DNA of 41,807 bases from Paenibacillus sp. (GTDB lineage Bacteria > Bacillota > Bacilli > Paenibacillales > Paenibacillaceae): assembly GCA_023512345.1 (NCBI GenBank), contig JAILZT010000035.1, forward strand, positions 1-41,807. The letters run 5' to 3'. The position numbers were made by a program, and so were the translations under genes. Shown piece after piece: positions 25,703 through 34,570 of the stretch (the stretch's first letter is position 1; the number at the start of each line of letters is the position of its first letter). The notes below the pieces were generated by a model. That model saw nothing but the letters and a program-made list of their open reading frames with translations. It did no database searches and was not told where the DNA came from.

Positions 25703-26386
25703 ATGATATACGATTGCTTAATTGTTGATGATGAAATGGAGCTCGCGGAGAGCACAAGTGAATATTTTAATCTGTTTGATGTCAAGTCGACCTTTGTTAC
25801 AAGCGCTGAGGCGTGCCGGGAATTTTTGCGGAAGAATACCGTATCGATGCTCCTGCTAGACATCAATCTGGGCGGAGAATCGGGCTTCCAGCTATGTAAG
25901 GATCTACGGCAAACTACAGGTATTCCAATTTTGTTCATAAGTGCTCGTTCTAGTGAGGATGACGTTCTCATTGCTCTTGATATTGGTGGAGATGACTATA
26001 TTCATAAACCCTACACTCTTAGGGTGTTGCTTGCTAAAGTCAAGGCTGTACTGAAACGTTACGGCAATGAAGCCTTGCCCGAGCCCACACTAATTCAAGG
26101 CGGACCTGTGCAGATTGATCCTAACCTGCGAAGAGTAAGTTTAAACGGAGTACCCCTGAAACTAAAAACAATGGAATACAAATTAATCAGTTATCTTATC
26201 CTCAACAAAAACCGGGTGATTCCTAAGGAAGAGCTGTTCACTGCGGTGTGGAATGACGTTTTTGCTGGTGATGGTACACTGAATGTACATATCCGCCACC
26301 TGCGCGAGAAAATCGAGAATAACCCGAACGATCCTCAATACATAAGAACGATATGGGGCATTGGTTATGCCTTCGAGGATAAATAA
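25703..26386 (+). CDS. OmpR-family response regulator
   Basis: Receiver domain (1-120) with an intact acidic pocket D9-D10, phosphoacceptor D53 (LLLDINLGG) and K102 (HKPY). The winged-helix domain (about 130-225) has LKTMEYKLISYLILN, LNVHIRHLREKI and the C-terminal hairpin IWGIGYAFED. At 227 residues it is complete. GGAG precedes the ATG. Its stop overlaps the kinase start by one base, so the two are translationally coupled. It probably controls the ABC genes just downstream through the TTAAG repeats at 27653-27691 (inference). Confidence 0.93.
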   Translation: MIYDCLIVDDEMELAESTSEYFNLFDVKSTFVTSAEACREFLRKNTVSMLLLDINLGGESGFQLCKDLRQTTGIPILFISARSSEDDVLIALDIGGDDYIHKPYTLRVLLAKVKAVLKRYGNEALPEPTLIQGGPVQIDPNLRRVSLNGVPLKLKTMEYKLISYLILNKNRVIPKEELFTAVWNDVFAGDGTLNVHIRHLREKIENNPNDPQYIRTIWGIGYAFEDK

Positions 26387-27657
26387 TGATGTTAAAGAAA
26401 CTGCTGATTGTTCTGCTGATTGCGGTTTTGGCTACAAGTACTGCCTATGTACTCCTGCTGTTGAATGTGAAGGAAGGGGCTTCAACGGATAGGATAGCTA
26501 TTAATGGCATTGTAGAGTTTACAGAGCAGAATTGGGGAGCTCTGAGAGTGAATGAATACGAAGATACCCCTTATGATTTCGCAATCATCGATGCAACAGG
26601 AGCACTTTTGTATCAAACGAAGACTGGAATTGCTGTCACTGTTAATGAGGCCATTAATAATCGCGATACCTTGATTGACATTGTTGTGGATGATCAGCAT
26701 GTAGGTAAAGTGATTATAAATAATGATTACAACCATGTTTTTTTGAAGCTCAAGCAGCAATTTTCGCTTGTTTTTATGGTGTCTATCTTAATGCTATTCT
26801 TGCTGTGTCTCGCTTTTATTCTATATTTGGATCGAACAATCTTTAGGCCATTTAGTAAAATGCAGTTCTTTGCAAGACATATTGCTAAGGGAGATTTAAA
26901 TACCCCCCTTGAGATGGATCCTCATCATATGTTCGGTGCATTTACAGAGAGCTTTGACATGATGCGTGAGGAGCTGGCTGCGGCACGGCATAGCGAATAT
27001 TTAGCTAACAAGAGCAAGAAGGAGTTGGTAGCTAGCCTTAGCCATGATATAAAGACTCCGGTATCTTCAATCAAGGCCATCACGGAATTGATGTTACTGA
27101 GTGCAACGAATGACAAGATAGAAAGACAACTGAATACCCTGTATTCTAAGGCCGATCAGATTGATCATCTCGTGACTGACATGTTCCATGCGACCATGGA
27201 GGAATTGAATGAATTACAGGTAAAAGTAACCGATGAGTACAGTAGCATACTGGCCACTTTTATTGAAAATTCTAATTATTATGAAAAAATTACGCCTGAA
27301 CCTATACCGGAGTGCATCATATCTGTGGATCCCTTGCGCCTGCAGCAGGTTATCGATAATGTCGTGAACAATTCCTATAAATATGCTGGAACCTCTATCA
27401 AAGTTGTTTTTGATATCAGAGAGGGTTTTCTGGAGGTAGATATTATGGATTATGGTTCAGGTGTGCCAGATGAAGAATTACCGCTGCTCTTTAACAAATT
27501 TTTCAGGGGTACAGGAGCAGAAACGCAAAGTGGCTCGGGTCTGGGACTTTATATTTCCCGTTTCATGATGCGAAAGATGCATGGAGATATAGTGTGTATC
27601 AATCGGCAGGATGGTTTTACAGTGAAGCTGTTGATTCCGCTCGCCGGAAAAAGTTAA
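26386..27657 (+). CDS. Membrane sensor histidine kinase
   Basis: Two transmembrane segments (about 5-27 and 126-150) flank a sensor region of roughly 100 residues outside the membrane. HAMP-like and coiled regions follow, then the H-box SLSHDIKTP (H220), N-box VVNNSYKYAG, G1 DYGSGVPDEEL, F-box FNKFFRG and G2 SGSGLGLYI. At 423 residues it is a complete kinase. The sizeable extracytoplasmic domain distinguishes it from BceS-type intramembrane-sensing kinases. ATG ATG starts at 26386, overlapping the regulator stop. The first TTAAG repeat lies inside its last codons. Confidence 0.92.
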   Translation: MMLKKLLIVLLIAVLATSTAYVLLLLNVKEGASTDRIAINGIVEFTEQNWGALRVNEYEDTPYDFAIIDATGALLYQTKTGIAVTVNEAINNRDTLIDIVVDDQHVGKVIINNDYNHVFLKLKQQFSLVFMVSILMLFLLCLAFILYLDRTIFRPFSKMQFFARHIAKGDLNTPLEMDPHHMFGAFTESFDMMREELAAARHSEYLANKSKKELVASLSHDIKTPVSSIKAITELMLLSATNDKIERQLNTLYSKADQIDHLVTDMFHATMEELNELQVKVTDEYSSILATFIENSNYYEKITPEPIPECIISVDPLRLQQVIDNVVNNSYKYAGTSIKVVFDIREGFLEVDIMDYGSGVPDEELPLLFNKFFRGTGAETQSGSGLGLYISRFMMRKMHGDIVCINRQDGFTVKLLIPLAGKS

Positions 27658-27691
27658 GAAATCGTTAAGGATCACACAAAGACACGTTAAG
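27653..27691 (+). promoter_or_regulatory. TTAAG direct repeats before the ABC genes (candidate regulator boxes)
   Basis: GTTAAG occurs at 27653, 27664 and 27686, i.e. spaced 11 and 22 bases, one and two helical turns. The downstream consensus -10 TATAAT (27742-27747) has no good -35 at 17 bases, typical of promoters activated by an OmpR-type regulator. The repeat spacing is seen directly; binding by the neighbouring regulator is inference. Confidence 0.6.
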
Positions 27692-27800
27692 AACATTCAT
27701 CGTACGATAGGATTGCAACTGAGGCTATGGGTTGCATCCATTATAATATTGGCAGAATGTCTGCCGAATAATGAGAATGACGTAAATGGAGTGTTCTTCG

Positions 27801-28574
27801 ATGAATGATTCAAATAAAGCTGTGCTGATGCAAACCAATAAGCTCGGAAAAACCTTCTCCCATGGAGGTGTTCAGCAGCATGTACTGAGAAATCTGGATA
27901 TGACCCTCTACAAAGGAGATTTCACTGTCATCATGGGCAGCTCCGGTTCAGGTAAATCCACTCTGCTTTACGCGATTTCTGGTATGGATAAACCAACACT
28001 CGGAGATATTTTTTTTGAGGGACAGGAGATCACCGGATTAAGCAATGATCAGCTAGCCATATTTCGGCGGCAAAATTGCGGATTCGTTTTTCAACAAATC
28101 CATTTGCTGGACACTATGAGTGTTCTCGACAATGTGTTATCCAGCGCATATCTGGTGCAAAAGGATAGGACTCAAGCGGTAACCAAGGCCAAAAAGCTGC
28201 TAAGTGAGGTAGGACTGGATGCATCCATATGGGGCAAGTTTCCCTCGCAGATTTCAGGAGGAGAGGCTCAGCGTGCAGGAATTGTCCGCGCTTTAATTAA
28301 CAGCCCTAAAGCAGTATTCGCCGACGAGCCAACTGGAGCACTCAACAGTGCAGCAGGCGCAAGTGTGCTGGGTGTCTTAACAGAGGTAAACCAGCAGGGG
28401 CAGAGCATTATTTTAGTGACTCATGATGTCAAAACCGCTTTGCGTGGCAATCGAATTCTGTATCTGCGGGATGGCGTTGTGGTAGGGGAGCTTCATCTTA
28501 CCCCGTATAGTGAAGATAGCGGGCCCGAGCGGCAGAAGCAGTTACAATCCTTTTTGGCAGATTTGGGGTGGTAG
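27801..28574 (+). CDS. ABC transporter ATPase (MacB/LolD/SalX type)
   Basis: Nucleotide-binding subunit of an FtsX/MacB-type system. Walker A GSSGSGKST, Q-loop VFQQIHLL, signature ISGGEAQR, Walker B AVFADEPTGAL and switch H in LVTHD are all intact. 257 residues from ATG 27801, chosen because GGAG lies nine bases upstream; an in-frame ATG at 27786 has no site. It overlaps no gene upstream but almost abuts the permease, whose ribosome binding site lies in its last codons. Likely role: extrusion or resistance to a cell-envelope-active compound sensed by the kinase (inferred from context). Confidence 0.9.
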   Translation: MNDSNKAVLMQTNKLGKTFSHGGVQQHVLRNLDMTLYKGDFTVIMGSSGSGKSTLLYAISGMDKPTLGDIFFEGQEITGLSNDQLAIFRRQNCGFVFQQIHLLDTMSVLDNVLSSAYLVQKDRTQAVTKAKKLLSEVGLDASIWGKFPSQISGGEAQRAGIVRALINSPKAVFADEPTGALNSAAGASVLGVLTEVNQQGQSIILVTHDVKTALRGNRILYLRDGVVVGELHLTPYSEDSGPERQKQLQSFLADLGW

Positions 28575-28576
28575 GA

Positions 28577-30919
28577 ATGAGCAGTGTTCAGGGTAAACTG
28601 GCCTGGTCCAACATCCGCAAACGTAAAAGCTCCACAGCTACGCTTTCACTATTAATCCTGCTGGCTGTATTGCTATTAAATATTGGGTTGTCGATTACAT
28701 TAAAGCTAAATTCCTTTCAGGAAGACAAAATGACTGAGCTGCAAAGCCCGGATTTGATAGCCTACTTTGAAAATGATGCACATCTTAAGGAATATGAATC
28801 GCTGGTAGAAAGCTTTCCCTATACGGATAAATGGGAAAATGAATCCGCCATTCTGCTTAGCGACGCCCTGTTAGAATACGGGAAGACGGATACCCCATCT
28901 ACCCTGTTGATTCTTAATGCAGATCAGCAACGGACGATGGCTCCCTTTAGACCCGCCTCTCAGTTGGAACATCTTACTCCAGACATGATTTTTCTACCGT
29001 ATATGTTCCATGTCAGCGCGGGGTACAATCTTGGAGACAGCTACTCCTTCTCCTATGAGAATAAGAAATATTCCTACAAGATTGGGGGCTTTATTGAGGA
29101 GCCATTGTTAGGTACGTTTAATAACGGTTCATTAAAGGTATTTTTGCCGGATAAAGCATTTAAGGAATTATATGGCTGGATTGAAAAAGAAGCGAAATTC
29201 AACCTTTTGTCTGTCAATTTATCCGACACTAGCAAAGTTGAAAAGCTGAGCCAATCGTTGGGAGATCAAATTTCTGCTTCAGGGACCCGTAACATGTTTT
29301 CAGTGATGAGTGCAGAACTAGGCATAGCTGGAAATCGTATATTTGTTAGTCTTTTGACGGCTATTCTAATCGCCTTCGCTTTGATAATGGTTGTGATTTC
29401 GCTCATCGTTATTCGATTCCAAATTTTAGGACATATTGAAGATAATCTGCTTAATATTGGTGTGCTAAAGGCGAATGGATATACTTCTTGGCAGATTATA
29501 GGTGCTCTTTTACTGCAATTCACCTCGATTTCCATAGTTGCTGCAATTCCGGGTATAGCGGTTTCTGTTTTAGTGATGCCTTTTGCCGGCAATCTAATTT
29601 CCGCTTCTGTAGGTTTGATATGGCCGGCCTCGTTTGGAATATTAAGTGCACTGCTTAGCTTGTTGATTATTACTTTAATGGTTCTTCTTGTAGTTTATTT
29701 TTCAAGTAGGCGGATTCGGACAATTACACCGATTGCTGCTTTGCAGAGTGGCATATTGACCCATAATTTTAAACGGAATCGTATTCCTCTGGAACATACT
29801 CGTCTTAGCCTTCAGTTTGCTTTAAGCCTGAAATCATTAATTAGGCAGATGAAACAGAATATAATGATCGTTATTATTGTGGCCGGACTTACCTTTTCCA
29901 GTATCTTTTGCTCCATTCTTAATTTTAACTTTTCAGGAGATACAACAGCTATATTGAAGCTTGTGGGTATGGAGCAGAGCAGCTTGTTGTTAGTTTTAAA
30001 AAGTGGAATGATTCAGGCGGAGCTGATTGCTGAAGTGGAAAGCATGGAGGGAGTGAGGAAGACATCGCTGCTCGACAGTAAGGTGGCTTCCATTGAAGAT
30101 TCCAACTTTTTGCTAAGAATATCGGATGACTTTAACAAGATGGAGACAGAGACTGTATATAAAGGCAGGCAGCCTAAATATGACAATGAGATAGCCATAT
30201 CAGGGATTATCTCAAAACAGATAGGTAAAACCATCGGTGATGAGGTTATGGTTACCTCTAATAGTGTTACTGAAAGCTACTTAATATCAGGACTCAGCCA
30301 GCAGATCAATCAACTCGGAATGGTAGCGACCATGACAGAAGCGGGTGTGAAGAGAATGCTTCCTGATTTCGCACCTAGTACACTTAACGTCTATTTGAAG
30401 GATGGTATAGATGAAAAGGCAGTAATTCAGCAATTGGAGAAACGATTCCCTGATCAATGGACGATAACGAATATCCAAGATGTACAGGATAGTGTGCTAA
30501 GTACTTTTAGTACAGCCATTTCTTCTATGACTGCCGTTATTACGGTGGTGACGATTATTGTGGTCAGTTTGATACTTTACTTGGTGATCAAGACCTTAAT
30601 CTTAAAGCGTAAGAAAGAATTTGGTATTCTGAAGGGAATGGGTTACACTTCGTTAAATTTGATGACTCAGATTACGTTCAGTCTTCTGCCCGTTATAGCA
30701 GTTGGGGTAATGGTAGGATGTTTGCTTGGGTACTTTTACTCGGATACAGTCTTTGTAATTCTGCTTTCCAGTCTAGGTATTTATAATATTGAGCTTGCTG
30801 TCAGCTTACCTCAGGTGCTGTTGTTGTGTGTTGCGATCATCGTGGTTGCTTATATGGTTTCTATGTTTGTAGCCCGCCGAATTAAAAAGATTAGTGTTTA
30901 CGGCCTGATTATGGACTAA
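28577..30919 (+). CDS. FtsX/MacB-type ABC permease with two extracellular domains
   Basis: 780 residues. A first membrane helix (about 20-42) is followed by an extracellular domain of about 200 residues, three helices (about 250-390), a cytoplasmic link, a helix near 430, a second extracellular domain of about 190 residues and three final helices. This is two FtsX units in tandem, giving eight predicted helices, different from the ten-helix BceB permeases. The start ATG 28577 follows GGGGTGG; a GTG three codons earlier is possible. It forms an operon with the ATPase and ends at a strong terminator. Substrate unknown; related systems handle antimicrobial peptides or lipoproteins. Confidence 0.88.
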   Translation: MSSVQGKLAWSNIRKRKSSTATLSLLILLAVLLLNIGLSITLKLNSFQEDKMTELQSPDLIAYFENDAHLKEYESLVESFPYTDKWENESAILLSDALLEYGKTDTPSTLLILNADQQRTMAPFRPASQLEHLTPDMIFLPYMFHVSAGYNLGDSYSFSYENKKYSYKIGGFIEEPLLGTFNNGSLKVFLPDKAFKELYGWIEKEAKFNLLSVNLSDTSKVEKLSQSLGDQISASGTRNMFSVMSAELGIAGNRIFVSLLTAILIAFALIMVVISLIVIRFQILGHIEDNLLNIGVLKANGYTSWQIIGALLLQFTSISIVAAIPGIAVSVLVMPFAGNLISASVGLIWPASFGILSALLSLLIITLMVLLVVYFSSRRIRTITPIAALQSGILTHNFKRNRIPLEHTRLSLQFALSLKSLIRQMKQNIMIVIIVAGLTFSSIFCSILNFNFSGDTTAILKLVGMEQSSLLLVLKSGMIQAELIAEVESMEGVRKTSLLDSKVASIEDSNFLLRISDDFNKMETETVYKGRQPKYDNEIAISGIISKQIGKTIGDEVMVTSNSVTESYLISGLSQQINQLGMVATMTEAGVKRMLPDFAPSTLNVYLKDGIDEKAVIQQLEKRFPDQWTITNIQDVQDSVLSTFSTAISSMTAVITVVTIIVVSLILYLVIKTLILKRKKEFGILKGMGYTSLNLMTQITFSLLPVIAVGVMVGCLLGYFYSDTVFVILLSSLGIYNIELAVSLPQVLLLCVAIIVVAYMVSMFVARRIKKISVYGLIMD

Positions 30920-30923
30920 AAGT

Positions 30924-30974
30924 AAACCCGAATGACGACACTTCTTCTAAAAAGTGCTAGTCTTCGGGTTTTTT
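30924..30974 (+). terminator. Rho-independent terminator of the ABC operon
   Basis: AAACCCGAA (30924-30932) pairs with TTCGGGTTT (30963-30971), with an inner CACTT/AAGTG stem, and runs into T's. Confidence 0.92.
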
Positions 30975-31095
30975 AATAAGCTGGGTGAATGCCTAAGGAT
31001 GGCTCAATTTGTGGTTTTCTACAGTTTGGGAAGTTACAAGGCAGCGAGGTCATGGTAAACTAGTAGAAGAAAAAAGGATAGAGGGGCGTTGTCAG

Positions 31096-31890
31096 TTGCG
31101 CAAATATTTAGAATTACTTCAGGATGTATTGGATCAAGGCACTGCAAAAAGCGACCGTACAGGAACAGGTACAATATCCGTGTTCGGCCGCCAGCTAAGG
31201 TTTGATCTGGCTAAGGGTTTTCCGCTCATGACAACCAAGCGTATTCATCTGAAATCAGTTATCCATGAATTGTTATGGTTCCTGAAAGGTGATACGAACA
31301 CAGCTTATTTAAAAGCCAATGGAGTCTCTATATGGGATGAATGGGCCGATGAGAACGGGGAGCTAGGACCGGTATATGGTTCGCAGTGGCGGGCTTGGGA
31401 AAGCGCAGATGGACGCCATATTGATCAAATTTCGAATGTGATTGAATCGATCAAGAATAACCCAGATTCACGCCGACATATTGTCAGTGCCTGGAATGTG
31501 GGTGAAATTGAGAATATGAAGCTGCCACCTTGTCACTTTGTATTCCAGTTTTATGTAGCGGACGGCAAGCTGTCCTGTATGTTAACAATGCGTTCGGTAG
31601 ATACCTTTTTGGGCCTTCCATTTAATATTGCCAGCTATGCTCTCCTCACTCATATGGTCGCTCAGCAAACAGGACTTGAGGTAGGTGAGTTTGTATGGTC
31701 AGGCGGCGATGTACACATTTATACAAATCATCTGGACCAGGTAGCTACTCAGTTAAGCAGAGAGCCGTATGAGTTGCCAAAGCTGAATATTCTCAGAAAA
31801 CCTGACAGTATTTTTGACTATACGTTTGAAGACTTTGAATTCATAGATTATGTCTATCATCCGGGAATCAAGGCACCGGTGGCGATTTAA
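31096..31890 (+). CDS. thyA: Thymidylate synthase
   Basis: Methylates dUMP to dTMP using methylene-tetrahydrofolate, leaving dihydrofolate for the next gene product to reduce. The catalytic cysteine is C146 in LPPCHF, with RSVDTFLGLPFNIASYA binding dUMP and folate, and DRTGTGT near the N-terminus. Starting at TTG 31096 gives 264 residues, the exact E. coli ThyA length and numbering, and GAGGGG lies seven bases upstream. The frame is open 29 codons further upstream, but without a ribosome binding site and with non-family sequence. Confidence 0.96.
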   Translation: MRKYLELLQDVLDQGTAKSDRTGTGTISVFGRQLRFDLAKGFPLMTTKRIHLKSVIHELLWFLKGDTNTAYLKANGVSIWDEWADENGELGPVYGSQWRAWESADGRHIDQISNVIESIKNNPDSRRHIVSAWNVGEIENMKLPPCHFVFQFYVADGKLSCMLTMRSVDTFLGLPFNIASYALLTHMVAQQTGLEVGEFVWSGGDVHIYTNHLDQVATQLSREPYELPKLNILRKPDSIFDYTFEDFEFIDYVYHPGIKAPVAI

Positions 31891-31942
31891 TAAATCTAAA
31901 ATAATGTGCAATTGTTAAGTATAATGAAGAGGAAGGTGTTGT

Positions 31943-32434
31943 ATGAGCATTAGTATGATTTGGGCCATGGGCTCGAATGGTGTGATTGGCAAGAACAATG
32001 ATATGCCTTGGCATCTCCCACGGGATTTTGCTTTTTTCAAAGCGGAGACTCTGGGCAAAAGAATGCTAATGGGACGCAAAACCTGGGATTCGCTCGGAGG
32101 CAAGCCTCTCAAGAACAGGACAAGCCTGATCATAACCAGAGATACAACCTTTCACCCTGAAGGAGCCGAGGTCGTACACACGGTTGAGGAAGCTCTGAAC
32201 GAGGGGCGGAAAACGGATGAATTGATGGTTATCGGAGGAGCGGAGATTTACCGAATGATGCTCCCTTATGCAGACAAGCTGATCGTCACGCGGATCGATG
32301 AGGAATTTGAAGGGGACACCTTTTTTCCGAATGTTGACTGGAGTCTATGGACAGAAGTTTCCAATACCAAGGGGATTCGTGATGCTGAAAATCCGTATGA
32401 TTACCATTTTCTTGTATATGAACGTACGGAATAG
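31943..32434 (+). CDS. folA: Dihydrofolate reductase
   Basis: Reduces dihydrofolate to tetrahydrofolate with NADPH; the trimethoprim target. MIWAMGSNGVIGKNNDMPWHLP, D28 (LPRDFAFFK), MGRKTWDSLG and VIGGAEIYRMMLPYADKL are the family motifs. At 163 residues it is full length. AGGAAGGTG precedes the ATG. It lies 52 bases after thyA, the common thyA-folA pairing that couples dihydrofolate production to its recycling. No substitution obviously linked to trimethoprim resistance can be judged from sequence alone. Confidence 0.95.
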   Translation: MSISMIWAMGSNGVIGKNNDMPWHLPRDFAFFKAETLGKRMLMGRKTWDSLGGKPLKNRTSLIITRDTTFHPEGAEVVHTVEEALNEGRKTDELMVIGGAEIYRMMLPYADKLIVTRIDEEFEGDTFFPNVDWSLWTEVSNTKGIRDAENPYDYHFLVYERTE

Positions 32435-32501
32435 AGAATAAAACGCTTTCTCTGACACAACGTGTGAAATAGTACAAATAATCAGCAAATTAATCCATTA
32501 C

Positions 32502-32530
32502 TGTCCAAAAGTGATGAATGCTACTATAAT
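32502..32530 (+). promoter_or_regulatory. Candidate promoter for gltD
   Basis: TATAAT at 32525-32530 has a weak TGTCCA 17 bases upstream (32502-32507), about 140 bases before the start. The rest of the 230-base gap shows nothing recognisable. Confidence 0.35.
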
Positions 32531-32667
32531 TAAAATTAGAAGTATGTGTCGCCATACCACAGAATGTACAGGACAACACTTGCGTTATTCATGACCTACA
32601 AAATATCGCAACAGGTTACAATGTACTATAAATCAACGTGAAGAGAACGGATGGGGGAAACGTAAAT

Positions 32668-34155
32668 ATGTCTACACCAACAGGGTTTATGGAGTATAAA
32701 CGTCAGCTCCCGGGTGACCGCGAGCCTGAACAACGGGTTAAGGATTGGGAAGAGTTCCATCATCATTTATCTGAAGAAGAGCTTCGTACGCAAGGTGCTC
32801 GTTGTATGGATTGCGGGACACCGTACTGTCACACTGGTATCGATATGGATGGAGGAACCTCCGGATGTCCGGTACACAATTTGATTCCTGAATGGAACAA
32901 CTTGGTATACCGTGGATTGTGGAAAGAAGCTCTAGAACGCCTGCACAAGACGAATAACTTCCCTGAGTTTACAGGCAGTATTTGCCCTGCACCTTGTGAA
33001 GGTTCTTGTACAGTAGGATTGATTGGCCAGCCGGTTACCATCAAGACCATAGAACTGGCTATTATTGATAAAGGTTTTGAAGAAGGATGGGTTGTCCCAA
33101 CTCCTCCAGAGAAGCGTACCGGTAAAACCATCGCCATCGTGGGATCTGGTCCCGCTGGGTTGGCGGCTGCCGCACAATTGAACAAAGCCGGACATACTGT
33201 AACAGTATTTGAACGCAGTGATCGTGTCGGCGGACTCCTGACCTACGGAATTCCAACTATGAAGCTGGACAAGCGAGTAGTTCAGCGCCGTGTGGATTTA
33301 CTGGCTGCGGAAGGTGTTAACTTTGTGGTGAACACAGAGATCGGTAAGGATATACCGGCTCAGCAGTTGGTGGATGAATATGACGCTGTTGTACTCTGTG
33401 GTGGAGCAACAAAGGCACGCCGCTTCAATATTGAAGGCAGTGAGTTAAAAGGCGTAATGTACGCTATGGATTACCTGAACGGAACCATCAAGAGCTACTT
33501 GAACTCTAATCTTGAAGATGGCAACTATGTATCTGCAGGAGACAAGGATGTCATTGTTTTGGGTGGCGGCGATACAGGTTCTGACTGTGTAGCAACGGCG
33601 CTTCGTCATGGCTGCAGCAGCATTACTCAGTTCGGTACACATGACAAGGCACCACTTGAACGGGATCCTATTGCCAACCCATGGCCGCAATTCCCTAATG
33701 TGTATACTCTTGACTATGCACAGCAGGAAGCTAAAGCCCTTTTCGGCGATGATCCACGTGAGTTCTCTATCATGACGACTAAGTTCGTAGGTGATGAAGA
33801 AGGCAACCTGAAGGAGCTGCATACCGTTCAAATTCACCGTATGGTCGATGAGACAGGTCGTAAAATTTATCAGCCGGTTCCGGGTACAGAAGCGGTTTAC
33901 CCCGCTCAACTGGCGCTGATTGCTATTGGTTTTGACGGACCGGAGCAGGATATTATTGAAGAGCTGAACTTAGCTACAGATCGTCGCACCAATGTGAAAG
34001 CCCGTTATGGTAAATTCAACACTAACGTAGATAAAGTATTTGCTGCCGGCGATATGCGCCGTGGACAAAGTCTTGTGGTGTGGGCGATTAACGAAGGTCG
34101 CGAAGCAGCCCGTGAAGTAGATAAATTTCTGATGGGATCTACTGTACTTGTATAA
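32668..34155 (+). CDS. gltD: Glutamate synthase small subunit (GltD)
   Basis: Iron-sulfur flavoprotein subunit that passes NADPH electrons to the glutamate synthase large subunit. N-terminal cysteine clusters CMDCGTPYCHTG and CPAPCEGSC hold [4Fe-4S] centres. FAD motif GSGPAGLAAAAQL and NADPH motif GGGDTGSDC follow, with ATD/AAGDMRRGQSLVVWAI at the C-terminal FAD site. From ATG 32668 it has 495 residues; GGGGG lies ten bases upstream. An upstream GTG at 32638 is possible. The large subunit gene is not adjacent, so its partner is encoded elsewhere or this is a stand-alone paralogue. Confidence 0.92.
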   Translation: MSTPTGFMEYKRQLPGDREPEQRVKDWEEFHHHLSEEELRTQGARCMDCGTPYCHTGIDMDGGTSGCPVHNLIPEWNNLVYRGLWKEALERLHKTNNFPEFTGSICPAPCEGSCTVGLIGQPVTIKTIELAIIDKGFEEGWVVPTPPEKRTGKTIAIVGSGPAGLAAAAQLNKAGHTVTVFERSDRVGGLLTYGIPTMKLDKRVVQRRVDLLAAEGVNFVVNTEIGKDIPAQQLVDEYDAVVLCGGATKARRFNIEGSELKGVMYAMDYLNGTIKSYLNSNLEDGNYVSAGDKDVIVLGGGDTGSDCVATALRHGCSSITQFGTHDKAPLERDPIANPWPQFPNVYTLDYAQQEAKALFGDDPREFSIMTTKFVGDEEGNLKELHTVQIHRMVDETGRKIYQPVPGTEAVYPAQLALIAIGFDGPEQDIIEELNLATDRRTNVKARYGKFNTNVDKVFAAGDMRRGQSLVVWAINEGREAAREVDKFLMGSTVLV

Positions 34156-34175
34156 ATAATACGAATGAATATATT

Positions 34176-34220
34176 AACAACCGTCATCACAGGGAATTTG
34201 TTGTGGTGACGGTTGTTTTG
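34176..34220 (+). terminator. Rho-independent terminator of gltD
   Basis: AACAACCGTCATCAC (34176-34190) pairs with GTGGTGACGGTTGTT (34203-34217) with one G-T pair, then T's. Confidence 0.9.
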
Positions 34221-34238
34221 TTGCCACAAAGGGTATGC

Positions 34239-34267
34239 TTGACGTAATCGTTATAATCAGGTAAATT
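34239..34267 (+). promoter_or_regulatory. Promoter of the proS T-box transcript
   Basis: TTGACG (34239-34244), a 17-base spacer and TAAATT (34262-34267) would start transcription about 30 bases before the T-box stem I. Confidence 0.5.
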
Positions 34268-34302
34268 ATAAAACATCTGGATAAGACAAAAGCTTTGACC
34301 AT

Positions 34303-34525
34303 GGATTTACAGTTCTAGTCTCGTTAGAACAGAGAGGGAATTCACCGGCTGAAAGGTTCCCCGTACGAATGAATTGTATCCTGCCAGTGGTAGCTGCAGC
34401 GATAGAAGTTAAATCCGCTGCCGGAAACGGCCGTTATCCGTATTGAGGACTGCCTAGGCACTAATATAGGCGGTTAAATAAGGGTGGTATCACGACACAT
34501 TCGTCCCTGACGAATGTGTCTTTTT
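34303..34525 (+). promoter_or_regulatory. T-box riboswitch (tRNA-Pro type) with terminator, controlling proS
   Basis: Stem I base GGATTTACAGTTC (34303-34315) pairs with GAATTGTATCC (34371-34381), and AGAGAG at 34331 resembles the GA motif. The T-box itself is AGGGTGGTATCACGA (34481-34495), a variant of the usual AGGGTGGNACCGCG. Its TGGT can pair with an ACCA tRNA end. A perfect 12-bp terminator, GACACATTCGTC (34494-34505) with GACGAATGTGTC (34509-34520), is followed by five T's. The specifier is probably a proline codon within CCCCG at 34359-34363 (inference). Uncharged tRNA-Pro should favour read-through into proS. Confidence 0.88.
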
Positions 34526-34570
34526 GTGTTTTTTAGGCTTAGAAGCTCTAATAATTAGGGGGTTACCATC

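Noticed and set aside
25703..30919. Classification as a BceRS-BceAB bacitracin module
   Set aside because: Kinase has an extracytoplasmic domain and the permease has two FtsX units; both differ from Bce architecture.
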